A stretch of DNA of 64,000 nt from NCBI GenBank assembly GCA_021775095.1, contig JAJFII010000110.1, positions 1 to 64,000 on the forward strand. The letters are read 5' to 3'. The first letter of the stretch is position 1. Every line of letters begins with the position of its first letter. This document shows, in pieces, positions 16,837-25,199 of this stretch. Source of the DNA: Rhodospirillales bacterium. Its GTDB lineage: Bacteria > Pseudomonadota > Alphaproteobacteria > Rhodospirillales > Casp-alpha2. Position numbers and translations under genes: made by a program. The notes under the pieces were generated by a model, which was given only the letters and a program-made list of their open reading frames with translations, was not told the DNA's origin and ran no database searches.

Positions 16837-18189
16837 CTATTTAAGGGCGTCCCAGGAGTTTTGGATTTCCTGGGCGACCTGTTTTGCCGGTTTACCGCCG
16901 GCATAATCGACCATGCCTGTCCAAAAGGAGCCGGCGCCAACGCCGCCGGGCATCAAATCGGAGCCGTCAAATCGGAAAGTCGTCGCCTTAAGCAGAATGT
17001 CGCCCATGGCACGCAGGGTATCGGTTGCATATAATTTAGTGTTCACGCCCTTGTGGGGGGTCAAGAATCCCTGCTGAGCCATCCAGACTTCATGGGCGAT
17101 GGGCGATTTCAGGAATTCCATCAATGCCCTGGCACCCTTGCTTTCTTTGGTGATCGCAAAGACCGTTCCGGCCCCCAGGACCGGGCTGCCTAATTTTTTG
17201 CCGGAATAGGCCGGGAAGTAAAAAAAATCGGCATCTTCACCAACGCTGGTCCCTTCCGGGAAAAAGGCCGGAATGAACGAAGCCTGTTTGTGCATATAAC
17301 ATTGCGGCGGTGACGAGAACAAACCTTTGGGGCTGTCTCTGAAATCGGTCGAAGCAACGGTGCCCGCGCCGCCGGCAACATACGCATTGTTCCGGGCAAA
17401 GGCACCAAATTCCTCAATTGCGGCGACAACCCGAGGATCGTCGAAGGGAATTCTATTAGCAACCCAGTCATCGTAGACAGCCGCCGGTTGGGTGCGAAGC
17501 ATCATATCTTCTACCCAGTCCGTCGCCGGCCATCCGGTTGCGCCGCCGGACCCAAGACCGATACACCACGGTGTGCCGCCATCGGCGACAATTTGGTCGG
17601 TCAGGGTTTTTAAATCTTCCATGGATTCCGGAACTTCGTAGCCCGCGTCTTCGAAGTTTTCAGGTACGTACCAGACCAGAGACTTCACATCGACCTTAAA
17701 AAAGAACCCGTAAAGTTCTTTTTTGCCGTTCTGGTTGGCATAAGTCCCCAGATCCACCCAGGACTGCCCCGCCGCGTAATTGGTGCGCACCCAATCGGCT
17801 GTTTCTGTGCTCAGGGGTGACAAAAAACCGCGTTTAGCCATATCTGCGGCAAGGCCCGGTTGGGGAAATACCGAAACATTGGGCGCGGACCCGGCTTCCG
17901 CATCAATCAGGATCTGTTGTTCAAAACTGTCCGATCCAACGTATTTGACATCGGCTCCGGTGGCCTTGGCAAAATAGGCCAATACACTCTCAACAACTTT
18001 TTGGTCCGGCCCCAGCCAGGGCCCAAAAACCGTCACCTGTTCACCGTTGAGTTGGGTAGTTTTCAGCGCTTCATAGCTTTGCCAGTTAAAATCTCCCGTG
18101 CCCGGTGCGAAAGGCAATGGTGCCTGTGCCTTTACCGGGTTAACGGAAAGGGCGAGTGCCAGTGCCGCTGCTGATATCAGTGTTTTCAT
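16837..18189 (-). CDS. aglE: Alpha-glucoside ABC substrate-binding protein AglE
   Basis: A 450-residue periplasmic binding protein with a Sec signal peptide (M-K-T-L-I-S-A-A-A-L then cleavage near V-K-A-Q-A). It belongs to the large family-1 sugar-binding proteins; W-C-I-G-L-G-S-G-G-A-T-G-W-P-A-T-D-W is a recognisable AglE/GgtB-like block. It is the first gene of the agl operon, with GGGAGATTACTT before the ATG and a promoter with an overlapping operator further upstream. It delivers alpha-glucosides to AglFGK. Confidence 0.93.
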   Translation of the reverse strand: MKTLISAAALALALSVNPVKAQAPLPFAPGTGDFNWQSYEALKTTQLNGEQVTVFGPWLGPDQKVVESVLAYFAKATGADVKYVGSDSFEQQILIDAEAGSAPNVSVFPQPGLAADMAKRGFLSPLSTETADWVRTNYAAGQSWVDLGTYANQNGKKELYGFFFKVDVKSLVWYVPENFEDAGYEVPESMEDLKTLTDQIVADGGTPWCIGLGSGGATGWPATDWVEDMMLRTQPAAVYDDWVANRIPFDDPRVVAAIEEFGAFARNNAYVAGGAGTVASTDFRDSPKGLFSSPPQCYMHKQASFIPAFFPEGTSVGEDADFFYFPAYSGKKLGSPVLGAGTVFAITKESKGARALMEFLKSPIAHEVWMAQQGFLTPHKGVNTKLYATDTLRAMGDILLKATTFRFDGSDLMPGGVGAGSFWTGMVDYAGGKPAKQVAQEIQNSWDALK

Positions 18190-18230
18190 AAGTAATCTCC
18201 CAGTGCGAGTATGTGAAACGAACGTACTTT

Positions 18231-18259
18231 ATTATGACTGTATGGTTTTAATAAACCAA
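18231..18259 (-). promoter_or_regulatory. Promoter of the aglEFGAK operon
   Basis: Read on the minus strand, TTGGTT (18254-18259) and CATAAT (18231-18236) are 17 bases apart. The -35 element overlaps the palindromic operator by four bases. Confidence 0.5.
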
Positions 18260-18269
18260 AGCGCTTTGG
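18256..18269. promoter_or_regulatory. LacI-type operator for AglR
   Basis: CCAAAGCGCTTTGG is a perfect 14-bp palindrome with the central CG typical of LacI/GalR operators. It overlaps the -35 of the aglE promoter, so AglR bound there would block transcription until sugar is present. Confidence 0.7.
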
Positions 18270-18419
18270 GTGACAATTAAACGGCGTTTGATGCCCTTAT
18301 GTCAACCCTGTAGTGAAAAACTTCTATATAATCCTTGAAAATTATGACATATTCTTGCACCCTTTTTAAGAATGATTTTTGAAAATACAGAGCCAATGGT
18401 TTAAGAATCATCAATGATT

Positions 18420-18433
18420 TTAATGCGCTTTGA
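18420..18433. promoter_or_regulatory. Second, weaker AglR operator
   Basis: TTAATGCGCTTTGA matches the operator at 18256-18269 at 10 of 14 positions, including the central GCGCTTTG. It lies 11 bases before the aglR start codon, which suggests autoregulation. Confidence 0.4.
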
Positions 18434-18444
18434 GAACTGTTGTT

Positions 18445-19473
18445 ATGAATTTAAAAGAATTATCGGAGCGCCTGGGGCTTTCCCAAACAACGGTTAGTCG
18501 GGCGCTTGGCGGATATCCAGAAGTCAGTGAAACCACGCGCCGTCGTGTTTTGGAAATTGCCGACCAACATAATTATCGGCCAAATACCCGTGCCAAAGGG
18601 CTGGCTACCGGTCGGGCAATGGCGATAGGCCACGTCCTGCCCATCGGCTCGAAAACGGAAGCTGTTAACCCGATATTCGCGGAATTTATTACCGGTGCCA
18701 GCGAAATATACGGACAAAAAGGCTATGAAATTATTTTGTCAATTGCCCGCGATGACGATGAAAACAAAACCTATCGGGAACTGCGGTCAAAAAAATCAGT
18801 GGACGGGGTCATTCTACACGCACCGCGCAACGAAGACACGCGGCTCAAATTGTTGCGCGAAATTGGCCTGCCCTTTGTCGTTCATGGTCGAGTTTCAGGG
18901 AATAATGAAGGGCATTCCTGGGTTGATGTGGACAACAAACGGGCCTTCCAGCGGGCGACCCATTTTCTGATTGATCTGGGACATCAAAGAATTGCCCTTA
19001 TCAATGGTCAGGAAAGTATGAATTTTGCCAGTCGACGGCGCGATGGGTATTTATCGGCCCTGGCAGACCACCAAATCTCACCGGATCTCCATATCATGAA
19101 ATCCGACGTGTTAACGGAGTTTTATGGATACCGTTCGACGCAGGCCCTGCTGTCGTTGCCAAACCCGCCAACGGCTTTTTTGGTCTCGTCTTATATTGTC
19201 GCCATTGGGGTGCGCCGGGCCATTGAAAAGCACGGTCTGGTGCTGGGGCGTGATGTATCGGTGGTGACCCACGATGATGAATTGTCCTATTTTGCAAACG
19301 GCGAAGATGTCCCCCAGTTCACGGCGACCCGTTCGTCCGTCAGGGATGCCGGCAGGCGGGCAGCGGTGATGTTACTGGATATTATCGAAAATCCACAGCA
19401 ACTACCGCAAAATGACCTCATGAAAACCGAATTGATGGTCGGACTTTCCACGGGCCCCTGTCCGATCTACTGA
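18445..19473 (+). CDS. aglR: LacI-family repressor AglR
   Basis: A 342-residue LacI/GalR regulator. The N-terminal helix-turn-helix (L-K-E-L-S-E-R-L-G-L-S-Q-T-T-V-S-R-A-L) and hinge helix (R-P-N-T-R-A-K-G-L-A) are plain, followed by a periplasmic-binding-protein-like sugar domain with D-V-D-N-K-R-A-F and S-V-V-T-H-D-D-E. The frame could also start at TTG 18430, but ATG 18445 gives the standard N-terminus. It is divergent to aglEFGAK, as in Sinorhizobium, and should repress that operon. Confidence 0.93.
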   Translation: MNLKELSERLGLSQTTVSRALGGYPEVSETTRRRVLEIADQHNYRPNTRAKGLATGRAMAIGHVLPIGSKTEAVNPIFAEFITGASEIYGQKGYEIILSIARDDDENKTYRELRSKKSVDGVILHAPRNEDTRLKLLREIGLPFVVHGRVSGNNEGHSWVDVDNKRAFQRATHFLIDLGHQRIALINGQESMNFASRRRDGYLSALADHQISPDLHIMKSDVLTEFYGYRSTQALLSLPNPPTAFLVSSYIVAIGVRRAIEKHGLVLGRDVSVVTHDDELSYFANGEDVPQFTATRSSVRDAGRRAAVMLLDIIENPQQLPQNDLMKTELMVGLSTGPCPIY

Positions 19474-19655
19474 AATTTTCCAGATGTTTTGTGTGCGGGG
19501 TCACCCGCCCGAGAGCGGACGTCGGCACCGGTGTGTGGGGTTTTTAATCCCGTTCGATGGCTGGGCCGACATTGACCAGCCGGCGGTCTATCGGGATTGG
19601 CACAAGTGCCGTGTGGTTTTTGAAAGATCGTCAGGCAGCGGCTTTGGCCCGATCC

Positions 19656-20423
19656 CTACTCGGCGGCGAGGGATGAATTGTTTTTCCAATTGACGAGGGC
19701 ATGGCCAAAGGCTTCGAACAGGGGCCGGGAGACCGGATCTGCGTTGGCGTTGTATTCGGGGTGCCATTGGACGGCCAAGGCAAACCCGGGAGCGTCCTTA
19801 ATGGAGATCGCCTCTGGCGTGCCGTCGGGGGCGTGGCCTTCGATAATGACCCGCTGCCCTGCCTCCTCAACCCCTTGGCCATGCAGTGAATTGACCAACA
19901 CCGTATCGGTACCAAAAATCCGATTAAACGGGCTGCCGGCATTCATTTTCACATTGTGCCGATGTTCAAACTTTTCCTCGAGGGTGCCGTCGGGCGGCAT
20001 GCGGTGGTTCATGCGCCCTGGCAGGTCGCGGATTTCCGGATGTAAAGTGCCGCCCATGGCGACGTTAAATTCCTGGAAACCGCGACAAACCCCAAGTACC
20101 GGCTGGCCGGCGTCGACGCAGGCGCGAATCAGCGGCAATACAATTCTGTCCCGGTCCCGGTCGAATTCACCGTGCGCCGCAGTCGGCTGGTGTCCGTACT
20201 CTTCCGGATGAACGTTCGGCCGGCCACCGGTGAACAGGAAACCATCGCATATCGACATGATGTCTTCAATAGTGATGGAATTGGGAAGAGAGGGAATAAT
20301 AAGCGGCACCGCACCGGCAACTTCGGCGATGGCATCAATATTCATACGGCCCGTCGCCTGCGCCGGGTATTGATCATTAATCAGGAAAAAATTTGCTATA
20401 ATACCAACGACTGGTTTTTGCAT
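19656..20423 (-). CDS. PuuD-like gamma-glutamyl amide hydrolase (class I amidotransferase)
   Basis: A 255-residue class I glutamine amidotransferase-type hydrolase. The nucleophile is C113 in V-L-G-V-C-R-G-F-Q-E, and the partner pair is H221/E223 in Q-W-H-P-E. The R-G-F-Q-E-F-N form is typical of PuuD, which hydrolyses gamma-glutamyl-GABA in putrescine breakdown, and not of biosynthetic amidotransferases. No putrescine gene is nearby, so the true gamma-glutamyl substrate is open. It converges on aglR and is divergent from mazG. Confidence 0.85.
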   Translation of the reverse strand: MQKPVVGIIANFFLINDQYPAQATGRMNIDAIAEVAGAVPLIIPSLPNSITIEDIMSICDGFLFTGGRPNVHPEEYGHQPTAAHGEFDRDRDRIVLPLIRACVDAGQPVLGVCRGFQEFNVAMGGTLHPEIRDLPGRMNHRMPPDGTLEEKFEHRHNVKMNAGSPFNRIFGTDTVLVNSLHGQGVEEAGQRVIIEGHAPDGTPEAISIKDAPGFALAVQWHPEYNANADPVSRPLFEAFGHALVNWKNNSSLAAE

Positions 20424-20586
20424 GTGGCTTTCAATTTTTGCGTTGTCAGATTATGGTCCCTGAAACTTATCGGGATTTGGCGGAGACGGCAACCATACCT
20501 TCACATCTTTGGTTAAGGCGGATGGGCACGCGTTACCGTCGATAAATTACGCGGTTTGTAAACAATTGAATAGAAAGACGTCTCTC

Positions 20587-21417
20587 ATGCCTCAAATTCG
20601 CCCCATGGACCGGCTCATTGAAATTATGGCAACCCTGCGAAGCCCGGATGGCGGCTGCCCGTGGGATGTCGAGCAAACATTTGCCACCATCGCCCCCCAT
20701 ACCATCGAGGAAGCCTATGAAGTTGCGGACGCCATTGAACAAAACGATATGGATGCCCTAAAGGACGAATTGGGAGACCTGCTGTTTCAATCGGTTTTTC
20801 ACGCACAAATGGCAAGGGAATTGGGTGCATTTGATTTTGACGATGTGGTAAACGGGGTTGTCGAAAAAATGATTCGCCGCCATCCCCACGTGTTTGGCGA
20901 GCAATCGATTTTATCGGCGGATCAACAAATCGCTGCGTGGGAGACTATTAAGGCTGCGGAACGGGCAGAAAAATCAGCGGGCGAACACACCGCCGACAGC
21001 AGTGCCTTGTCCGGTGTGATTGGCGGTCTGCCGGCCTTGACGCGGGCGGAAAAACTGCAAAAACGAGCGGCCCGCGTGGGTTTTGACTGGCCTGACGCGC
21101 TGCCGGTCCTTGATAAACTGCGCGAAGAAACCGCAGAATTACAAACGGAAATCGACACCAACGGAAGTGCTGGTCGGTTGGCAGATGAATTGGGGGATTT
21201 GCTATTTGTCTGTGTCAATCTGGGGCGAAAATTAGGTATCGATGCGGAAACCGCCCTGCGCGGGGCAAATACAAAATTTGAAAAACGGTTTCGCCATATG
21301 GAAACGGCGCTTCGCGACCAAGGTCATCATCTACAGGATCTGGATCTCGATTCCCTGGAAGCGGGATGGCAAGAGGCGAAAAAAGATTTGGCCAGCAAGG
21401 TGGCAAATTCTGAATGA
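20587..21417 (+). CDS. mazG: Nucleoside triphosphate pyrophosphohydrolase MazG
   Basis: A 276-residue protein with two MazG repeats. The first contains C-P-W-D-V-E-Q-T followed by T-I-E-E-A-Y-E and the metal-binding D-E-L-G-D-L-L-F-Q; the second repeats E-E-T-A-E-L and D-E-L-G-D-L-L-F-V. It converts NTPs and dNTPs, including damaged ones, to monophosphates. The frame starts at 20509, but ATG 20587 matches the family start. It stands alone and is followed by a long non-coding stretch with a repeat element. Confidence 0.94.
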   Translation: MPQIRPMDRLIEIMATLRSPDGGCPWDVEQTFATIAPHTIEEAYEVADAIEQNDMDALKDELGDLLFQSVFHAQMARELGAFDFDDVVNGVVEKMIRRHPHVFGEQSILSADQQIAAWETIKAAERAEKSAGEHTADSSALSGVIGGLPALTRAEKLQKRAARVGFDWPDALPVLDKLREETAELQTEIDTNGSAGRLADELGDLLFVCVNLGRKLGIDAETALRGANTKFEKRFRHMETALRDQGHHLQDLDLDSLEAGWQEAKKDLASKVANSE

Positions 21418-21927
21418 GGCAGAAAAATCGAGCTGAGATCTCGGGTATTTCAGAGACGCCTGCCAAACGACAGCCGTGGGCCAAAAATTATTCTGTGCCG
21501 CGGTTTGAACGGTTGACCTATAAACTGGGGTCAGGACCCATTAGTTTCATCCATTCTGCGGAGGTGATTTATCTTATCGGTTAGGCGGAAAGACGCAGGA
21601 AACCCTACGGTTTTCAAGTTTTTTCAACGAAGCCAGAGAGATAAAGCGCCCCGCCTCAAGGGGGGTGTCCGTAAGCTCACGCCTTGTGCGAAAACAAGGC
21701 TCGAATATGCCCAGCATGTCCTTGCGCTTGTTTTCTTGTATTCGTAAGCTTACGGACAAACAGAATTGCATGTAATTAATGGGTCCTGACCCTAGGTGTG
21801 ATCGGCCCCTGCAAACCCTTGCGCTTATCTTCCTGTCTTCGTAACCTCCATGGCATACAAACCTGAATGTGATGAAAAATTTCAACCTTTGTGTCCCATA
21901 TGATCTGTTGGATAAATTGCGCCGCCC
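21418..21927. other. Non-coding stretch between mazG and the lipoprotein gene
   Basis: About 510 bases. The centre is the inverted-repeat element at 21525-21795; the flanks show no credible gene. A promoter for the downstream lipoprotein gene could lie in 21800-21920, but no clear -35/-10 pair was found. Confidence 0.5.
21525..21795. repeat. 271-bp element with 26-bp terminal inverted repeats (MITE-like)
   Basis: The ends at 21525-21550 and 21770-21795 are inverted copies matching at 23 of 26 positions around a perfect core GGGTCAGGACCCATTA. Inside, TGTCCGTAAGCT (21665-21676) and its exact complement (21747-21758) form a second nested pair, and GAAAACAAG / CTTGTTTTC a third. The minus strand has a roughly 100-codon open frame (21574-21885) with no recognisable family. 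It looks like a mobilised non-autonomous element or the relict of a larger one, inserted between mazG and the lipoprotein gene. Confidence 0.65.
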
Positions 21928-22554
21928 ATGATGACCCTTAAACGCCCCCTCCTCCGTTACCTGTTACCGCTGCTAATCGCCCTGGGCGTCACCGGGTGTT
22001 ATTTGCCGGTTCGGTTTGACGCAGAAATCGAGATTTCCCGGCGGGGCTATTATGAATTCTTTTTTGACGGTTATATTGCCCATATCGATCTGTTCGATAA
22101 ATTAACCAAAGGCGAAATGTCGCGCGAAGAAGAAAAAGAAAAAATTCAGGTGCTGAAAACGGATTTTACGCGCGACACCAATACACAGAGTTTCAAATAT
22201 ATTAAACGCGGCCATTTTTACGTTAACTGGCAGAAAAAAGGCGATTTGTTAAAGGCCAAAACCGTCACCTTCTTTCGGCGTAACGAAAATATGGTGTCGA
22301 TCAGTTATAATTCCAAATCCGGGCGGGTCCAGGTCGCCGGACGGTCCCTGCAACGTAAACAGCGTCGTACACTGCATGAAATGGGACTTGGTCTGAGCGG
22401 CCAACTGCGGGTCATAACCGACACCAACGTTATCGCCCATAACGCCACGACAATTAAAAAAATGCCAAAGCGTGGCCCGCGGTTCAGAATGTATATCTGG
22501 GAAATCAAAAATATTTTCGACAAAACGCCGAGTATAACCATGGCCCTTCGATAG
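21928..22554 (+). CDS. Predicted lipoprotein of unknown function
   Basis: A 208-residue protein with a lipoprotein signal peptide: basic start (T-L-K-R-P), hydrophobic core, and lipobox L-G-V-T-G-C with the lipidated cysteine at 24. After G-C the chain is mostly beta-like and basic, with a charged segment near 65-75 (S-R-E-E-E-K-E-K-I). I recognise no family. It is not obviously linked to mazG or the GntR gene; its position between two long intergenic regions suggests a single-gene unit. Residue +2 after Cys is Leu, not Asp, which would favour transfer to the outer membrane. Confidence 0.75.
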   Translation: MMTLKRPLLRYLLPLLIALGVTGCYLPVRFDAEIEISRRGYYEFFFDGYIAHIDLFDKLTKGEMSREEEKEKIQVLKTDFTRDTNTQSFKYIKRGHFYVNWQKKGDLLKAKTVTFFRRNENMVSISYNSKSGRVQVAGRSLQRKQRRTLHEMGLGLSGQLRVITDTNVIAHNATTIKKMPKRGPRFRMYIWEIKNIFDKTPSITMALR

Positions 22555-22928
22555 GGGTTGGCGATGGATTTTTTCCAGAATTCGTCCGATGAGCCCGGTT
22601 CTGGCAATTAGAATTCGGGATGCCGTCACCTGTGATGAATTCCTGATAACTTATCGGGTCTTTCGTGGCCCCTGCCTGCGGGTTTCCAAATAACGGATAA
22701 ATCCTTTCCTGGCCGTCGGCGGCGATCCCAACAAAACGAAAAAGTGTAACAGCAATCAAACTATTTGCATTTTAAATTAAAAATTATTAATTTTAATAAA
22801 TTGGGCGATCAGTTGCCCATCGCGCAACGTCGGCGTAGAGGAATATTTAACGATTTCAGCTTTAATTGGGGACTTGAAATGGTCATGGAAATGTCATCAA
22901 TTGCTAAAAATTCATTTGGATCCTAAAT
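22555..22928. other. Intergenic region before the GntR regulator
   Basis: About 374 bases with no credible gene. An AT-rich block at 22768-22800, rich in short A and T runs, probably belongs to the promoter region of the regulator. No operator-like palindrome stands out. Confidence 0.5.
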
Positions 22929-23645
22929 ATGAAATTCAGAGCCCACAGGTTGGCGAGCAAGGAAAAACGGCCCAGGAGCGAAGACGATTTCATTCATGAT
23001 GATATTTTTTCTGCAATCATCGACCGCAAAATCGCGCCTGGAACAAAACTAAAAGAAGAACTGCTGAGTGAAATTTATGATGTGACGAGGGCCCGCATCC
23101 GCAAAATTCTGACCCGCCTTGCGCACGACCGCGTGGTCACTCTGATCGCCAACCGGGGTGCGTTTGTTTATAAACCGAGTGTCGCTGAAGCCATTGAAGT
23201 TTTTGCAGCGCGGCGGGTGAACGAAGTGTATCTGGTTAGACACCTGGCAACCAAACAGGACCCGCAAGCTGTCAAATTGTTAAAACAGTTTCTCAAAAAA
23301 GAAAAAAAGGCCCGGTCATCCGATAAATTTGAAACCCATGTGCAGGTTGGTGGCGGCTTTCATTTACAGTTGGCGGACGTCGCCAACAGTCCAATTCTTG
23401 CAAATTTTGTCCATGAACTGGTTGCCCGTTCGGCGTTAATTTCTGCAACCTATGAAAGTGGTATGCCGGCCAGTTGCGAACATGATGAACATATCGAGAT
23501 TGTAACCTGTATCGAAAATGGCCAGGTGGATGAAGCCGAAGGGATTATGGATCAACATTTGCAGGGCATCCTTTCGCGCATGAATTTTGCATCGTCCCGG
23601 ACAGAAATTATTGATCTTTACGACGTCCTTTCCGGGCTTCGATAG
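22929..23645 (+). CDS. GntR-family (FCD) transcriptional regulator
   Basis: A 238-residue regulator. The N-terminal winged helix shows I-A-P-G-T-K-L-K-E-E-L-L and V-T-R-A-R-I-R-K-I-L-T-R-L. The C-terminal helical FCD domain carries the expected metal/ligand histidines in H-D-E-H-I-E-I and the final H-L (D-Q-H-L). It precedes a TRAP transporter and three catabolic enzymes on the same strand, so it most likely senses the substrate of that operon. A TGTATACA palindrome of the type bound by FCD regulators lies between it and dctP. Confidence 0.9.
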   Translation: MKFRAHRLASKEKRPRSEDDFIHDDIFSAIIDRKIAPGTKLKEELLSEIYDVTRARIRKILTRLAHDRVVTLIANRGAFVYKPSVAEAIEVFAARRVNEVYLVRHLATKQDPQAVKLLKQFLKKEKKARSSDKFETHVQVGGGFHLQLADVANSPILANFVHELVARSALISATYESGMPASCEHDEHIEIVTCIENGQVDEAEGIMDQHLQGILSRMNFASSRTEIIDLYDVLSGLR

Positions 23646-24039
23646 CAGATCGACGAAACTTCTTTTTCACAGAAATCTTAGTCCGGAAAATGGGATTGCG
23701 GTTGTCTGTTGGCGCGCATTTAAACGGTAATCGTCGGAATTATATGAGAAATTTATTTATAAAATAAAATAATTTTATAAGATTATTTTATAAATATTGT
23801 TCTATTTCAATATTTTATATAGTTATGTATACAAAATTTTTTATTTTGTTGACATTTTTTCCAAAATGTTAAAACCTAAGATCGAATAGAAGACCAATGG
23901 GTCGGGTTCGGTTTTTAACCAGATAAATAAGCGTTGGTTGCTAGACGACTGGTCGCAGTCCAGGAAATGGAGCGGGTCCGTTTGCCCCTTACTGGTGCTG
24001 TCCATTATTTTCATTAGGAACAGGAAGGTAAACTTGCAC
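23646..24039. other. AT-rich control region of the TRAP-enzyme operon
   Basis: About 394 bases. The part from 23740 to 23860 is extremely AT-rich, with an inverted repeat TTATAAAAT-N6-ATTTTATAA at 23757-23780. A TTGACA hexamer lies at 23849-23854, but the expected -10 position reads poorly. No gene is seen. Confidence 0.55.
23826..23833. promoter_or_regulatory. Candidate GntR/FCD operator
   Basis: TGTATACA is a perfect 8-bp palindrome of the form frequently bound by FCD-type GntR regulators. It ends 15 bases before the TTGACA at 23849 and about 200 bases upstream of dctP. Confidence 0.45.
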
Positions 24040-25092
24040 ATGTTTTCCATACAAAAAGTTAGTCTCATCGCTTTGGCTGGCGCCGTTGCCCTCGCCGCAG
24101 CACCGGTAAGGGCGGAAACCCAGCTGCGTTTCCTCGGTCAGTTTTTGTCGACACAAAAACACTTCCCGCCGGAAAAAGGCGCGCTCGATGCCATTGCCGC
24201 AAATAACACCGGGATAAAAATTATTCGCAATGAATACAAAGCACTGGGAATGAAAACCTCCGACGGCCTGCGGTTGGCCCGTTCCGGCACCTTTGACGTG
24301 GTCACGGTCCAAATTGGCACGGCGTCGCGTGACGACCCATTCCTGGAGGGACTGGACCTGATTGGTGTTTCTACGGACATGAAAACACTCCGGGAATCCG
24401 TAAACGCCTACAGGGATGCCTTTGATACCCGCCTCAGGGCCAAGTTTGGCGCGACTGTTCTCGCTTTATGGCCGTTCGGACCGCAGGTCTTTTATTGCAA
24501 TCAGCCGATCAATACGGTTGCCGATTTGAAGGGCCTGAAGGTGCGCAGTTTCACGCCGTCCATGTCGGCGTTGTTAAAAAGTTTTGGAGCGACGGCGGTG
24601 ACCCTGAACTTCCCCGAAGTGTACCCCGCCCTGCAACGCAACGTCGCGAGCTGCGGTGTGACCTCACCGACTTCCGGAAATACCGGCAAATGGCCGGAAG
24701 TTACGACCCATCAATTGCCGCTGTCCGTGTCGGGGTCCGTACAGGGTTATTTTGCTAACCTCAAATGGTGGGACAGCCTTTCTGACAGTCAGCGGGCTGG
24801 TGTGAAAAAGGCGTTCGCCGATCTTGAGAATGATCTGTGGGACCTATCGACAACCCTCAACGCCGATGCGATGGCCTGCAATACGGGCCAGGCATCTTGT
24901 AAGGACCATCAAAAATTCAACCTGAAACTCGTTGATGTAAGCGCCGAAGACATTGATCGGGTGAAGGCTGCATCCCGCGAGGTGGTGTTGCCTGAGTGGT
25001 TGGCAAAATGTGAGAAAACCTATCCCGGCTGCAGCGACATTTGGAACAGCACCGTTGGCAAGGCGCGGGGGATTTCCGCATCGCCTAAATAG
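24040..25092 (+). CDS. dctP: TRAP transporter substrate-binding protein DctP
   Basis: A 350-residue periplasmic solute receptor. The signal peptide begins M-F-S-I-Q-K and ends near P-V-R-A-E. The TRAP hallmark is the L-K-G-L-K-V-R block around residue 165, with R167-type arginine in V-R-S-F, which binds the ligand carboxylate in this family. The open frame begins at 23938, but ATG 24040 has AGGAAGG upstream and starts the signal peptide. It contains several cysteines near the C-terminus (A-C-N-T-G-Q-A-S-C and C-E-K-T-Y-P-G-C), possibly paired in disulfides. Confidence 0.9.
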   Translation: MFSIQKVSLIALAGAVALAAAPVRAETQLRFLGQFLSTQKHFPPEKGALDAIAANNTGIKIIRNEYKALGMKTSDGLRLARSGTFDVVTVQIGTASRDDPFLEGLDLIGVSTDMKTLRESVNAYRDAFDTRLRAKFGATVLALWPFGPQVFYCNQPINTVADLKGLKVRSFTPSMSALLKSFGATAVTLNFPEVYPALQRNVASCGVTSPTSGNTGKWPEVTTHQLPLSVSGSVQGYFANLKWWDSLSDSQRAGVKKAFADLENDLWDLSTTLNADAMACNTGQASCKDHQKFNLKLVDVSAEDIDRVKAASREVVLPEWLAKCEKTYPGCSDIWNSTVGKARGISASPK

Positions 25093-25104
25093 ATACAGAC
25101 AATC

Positions 25105-25135
25105 AACGGGGTGGTGGCCAATTCGCCACCCCGTT
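25105..25135 (+). other. Stem-loop between dctP and dctQ
   Basis: AACGGGGTGG at 25105-25114 and CCACCCCGTT at 25126-25135 form a perfect ten-pair stem, 12 bases after the dctP stop. With only a short TTT after it, it is likely a message-stabilising or partial termination structure. Confidence 0.65.
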
Positions 25136-25171
25136 TGCAGGATCAAAACCCACTCCTGGGATTGGAATAAA

Positions 25172-25199
25172 TCAATGGACGTGAATCAATGGACGTGAA
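25172..25199 (+). repeat. 14-bp tandem duplication at the dctQ start
   Basis: TCAATGGACGTGAA occurs twice in direct succession (25172-25185 and 25186-25199). Each copy holds an ATG GAC GTG start-like string, but 14 bases is not a multiple of three, so the first ATG (25175) reads out of frame into TGA after seven codons. Confidence 0.85.

Noticed and set aside
21574-21885. Minus-strand frame of about 100 codons in the 21.6 kb element
   Set aside because: It could be the relict of a mobile-element gene, but no transposase motif or start signal supports it; kept only as a remark on the element.
22249-22629. Minus-strand frame opposite the lipoprotein gene
   Set aside because: The lipobox and signal peptide on the plus strand give a better explanation; the minus frame has no start signal.
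25175-25198. Seven-codon frame M-D-V-N-Q-W-T upstream of dctQ
   Set aside because: It is a by-product of the 14-bp duplication; a leader-peptide role is unlikely because it overlaps the true start.
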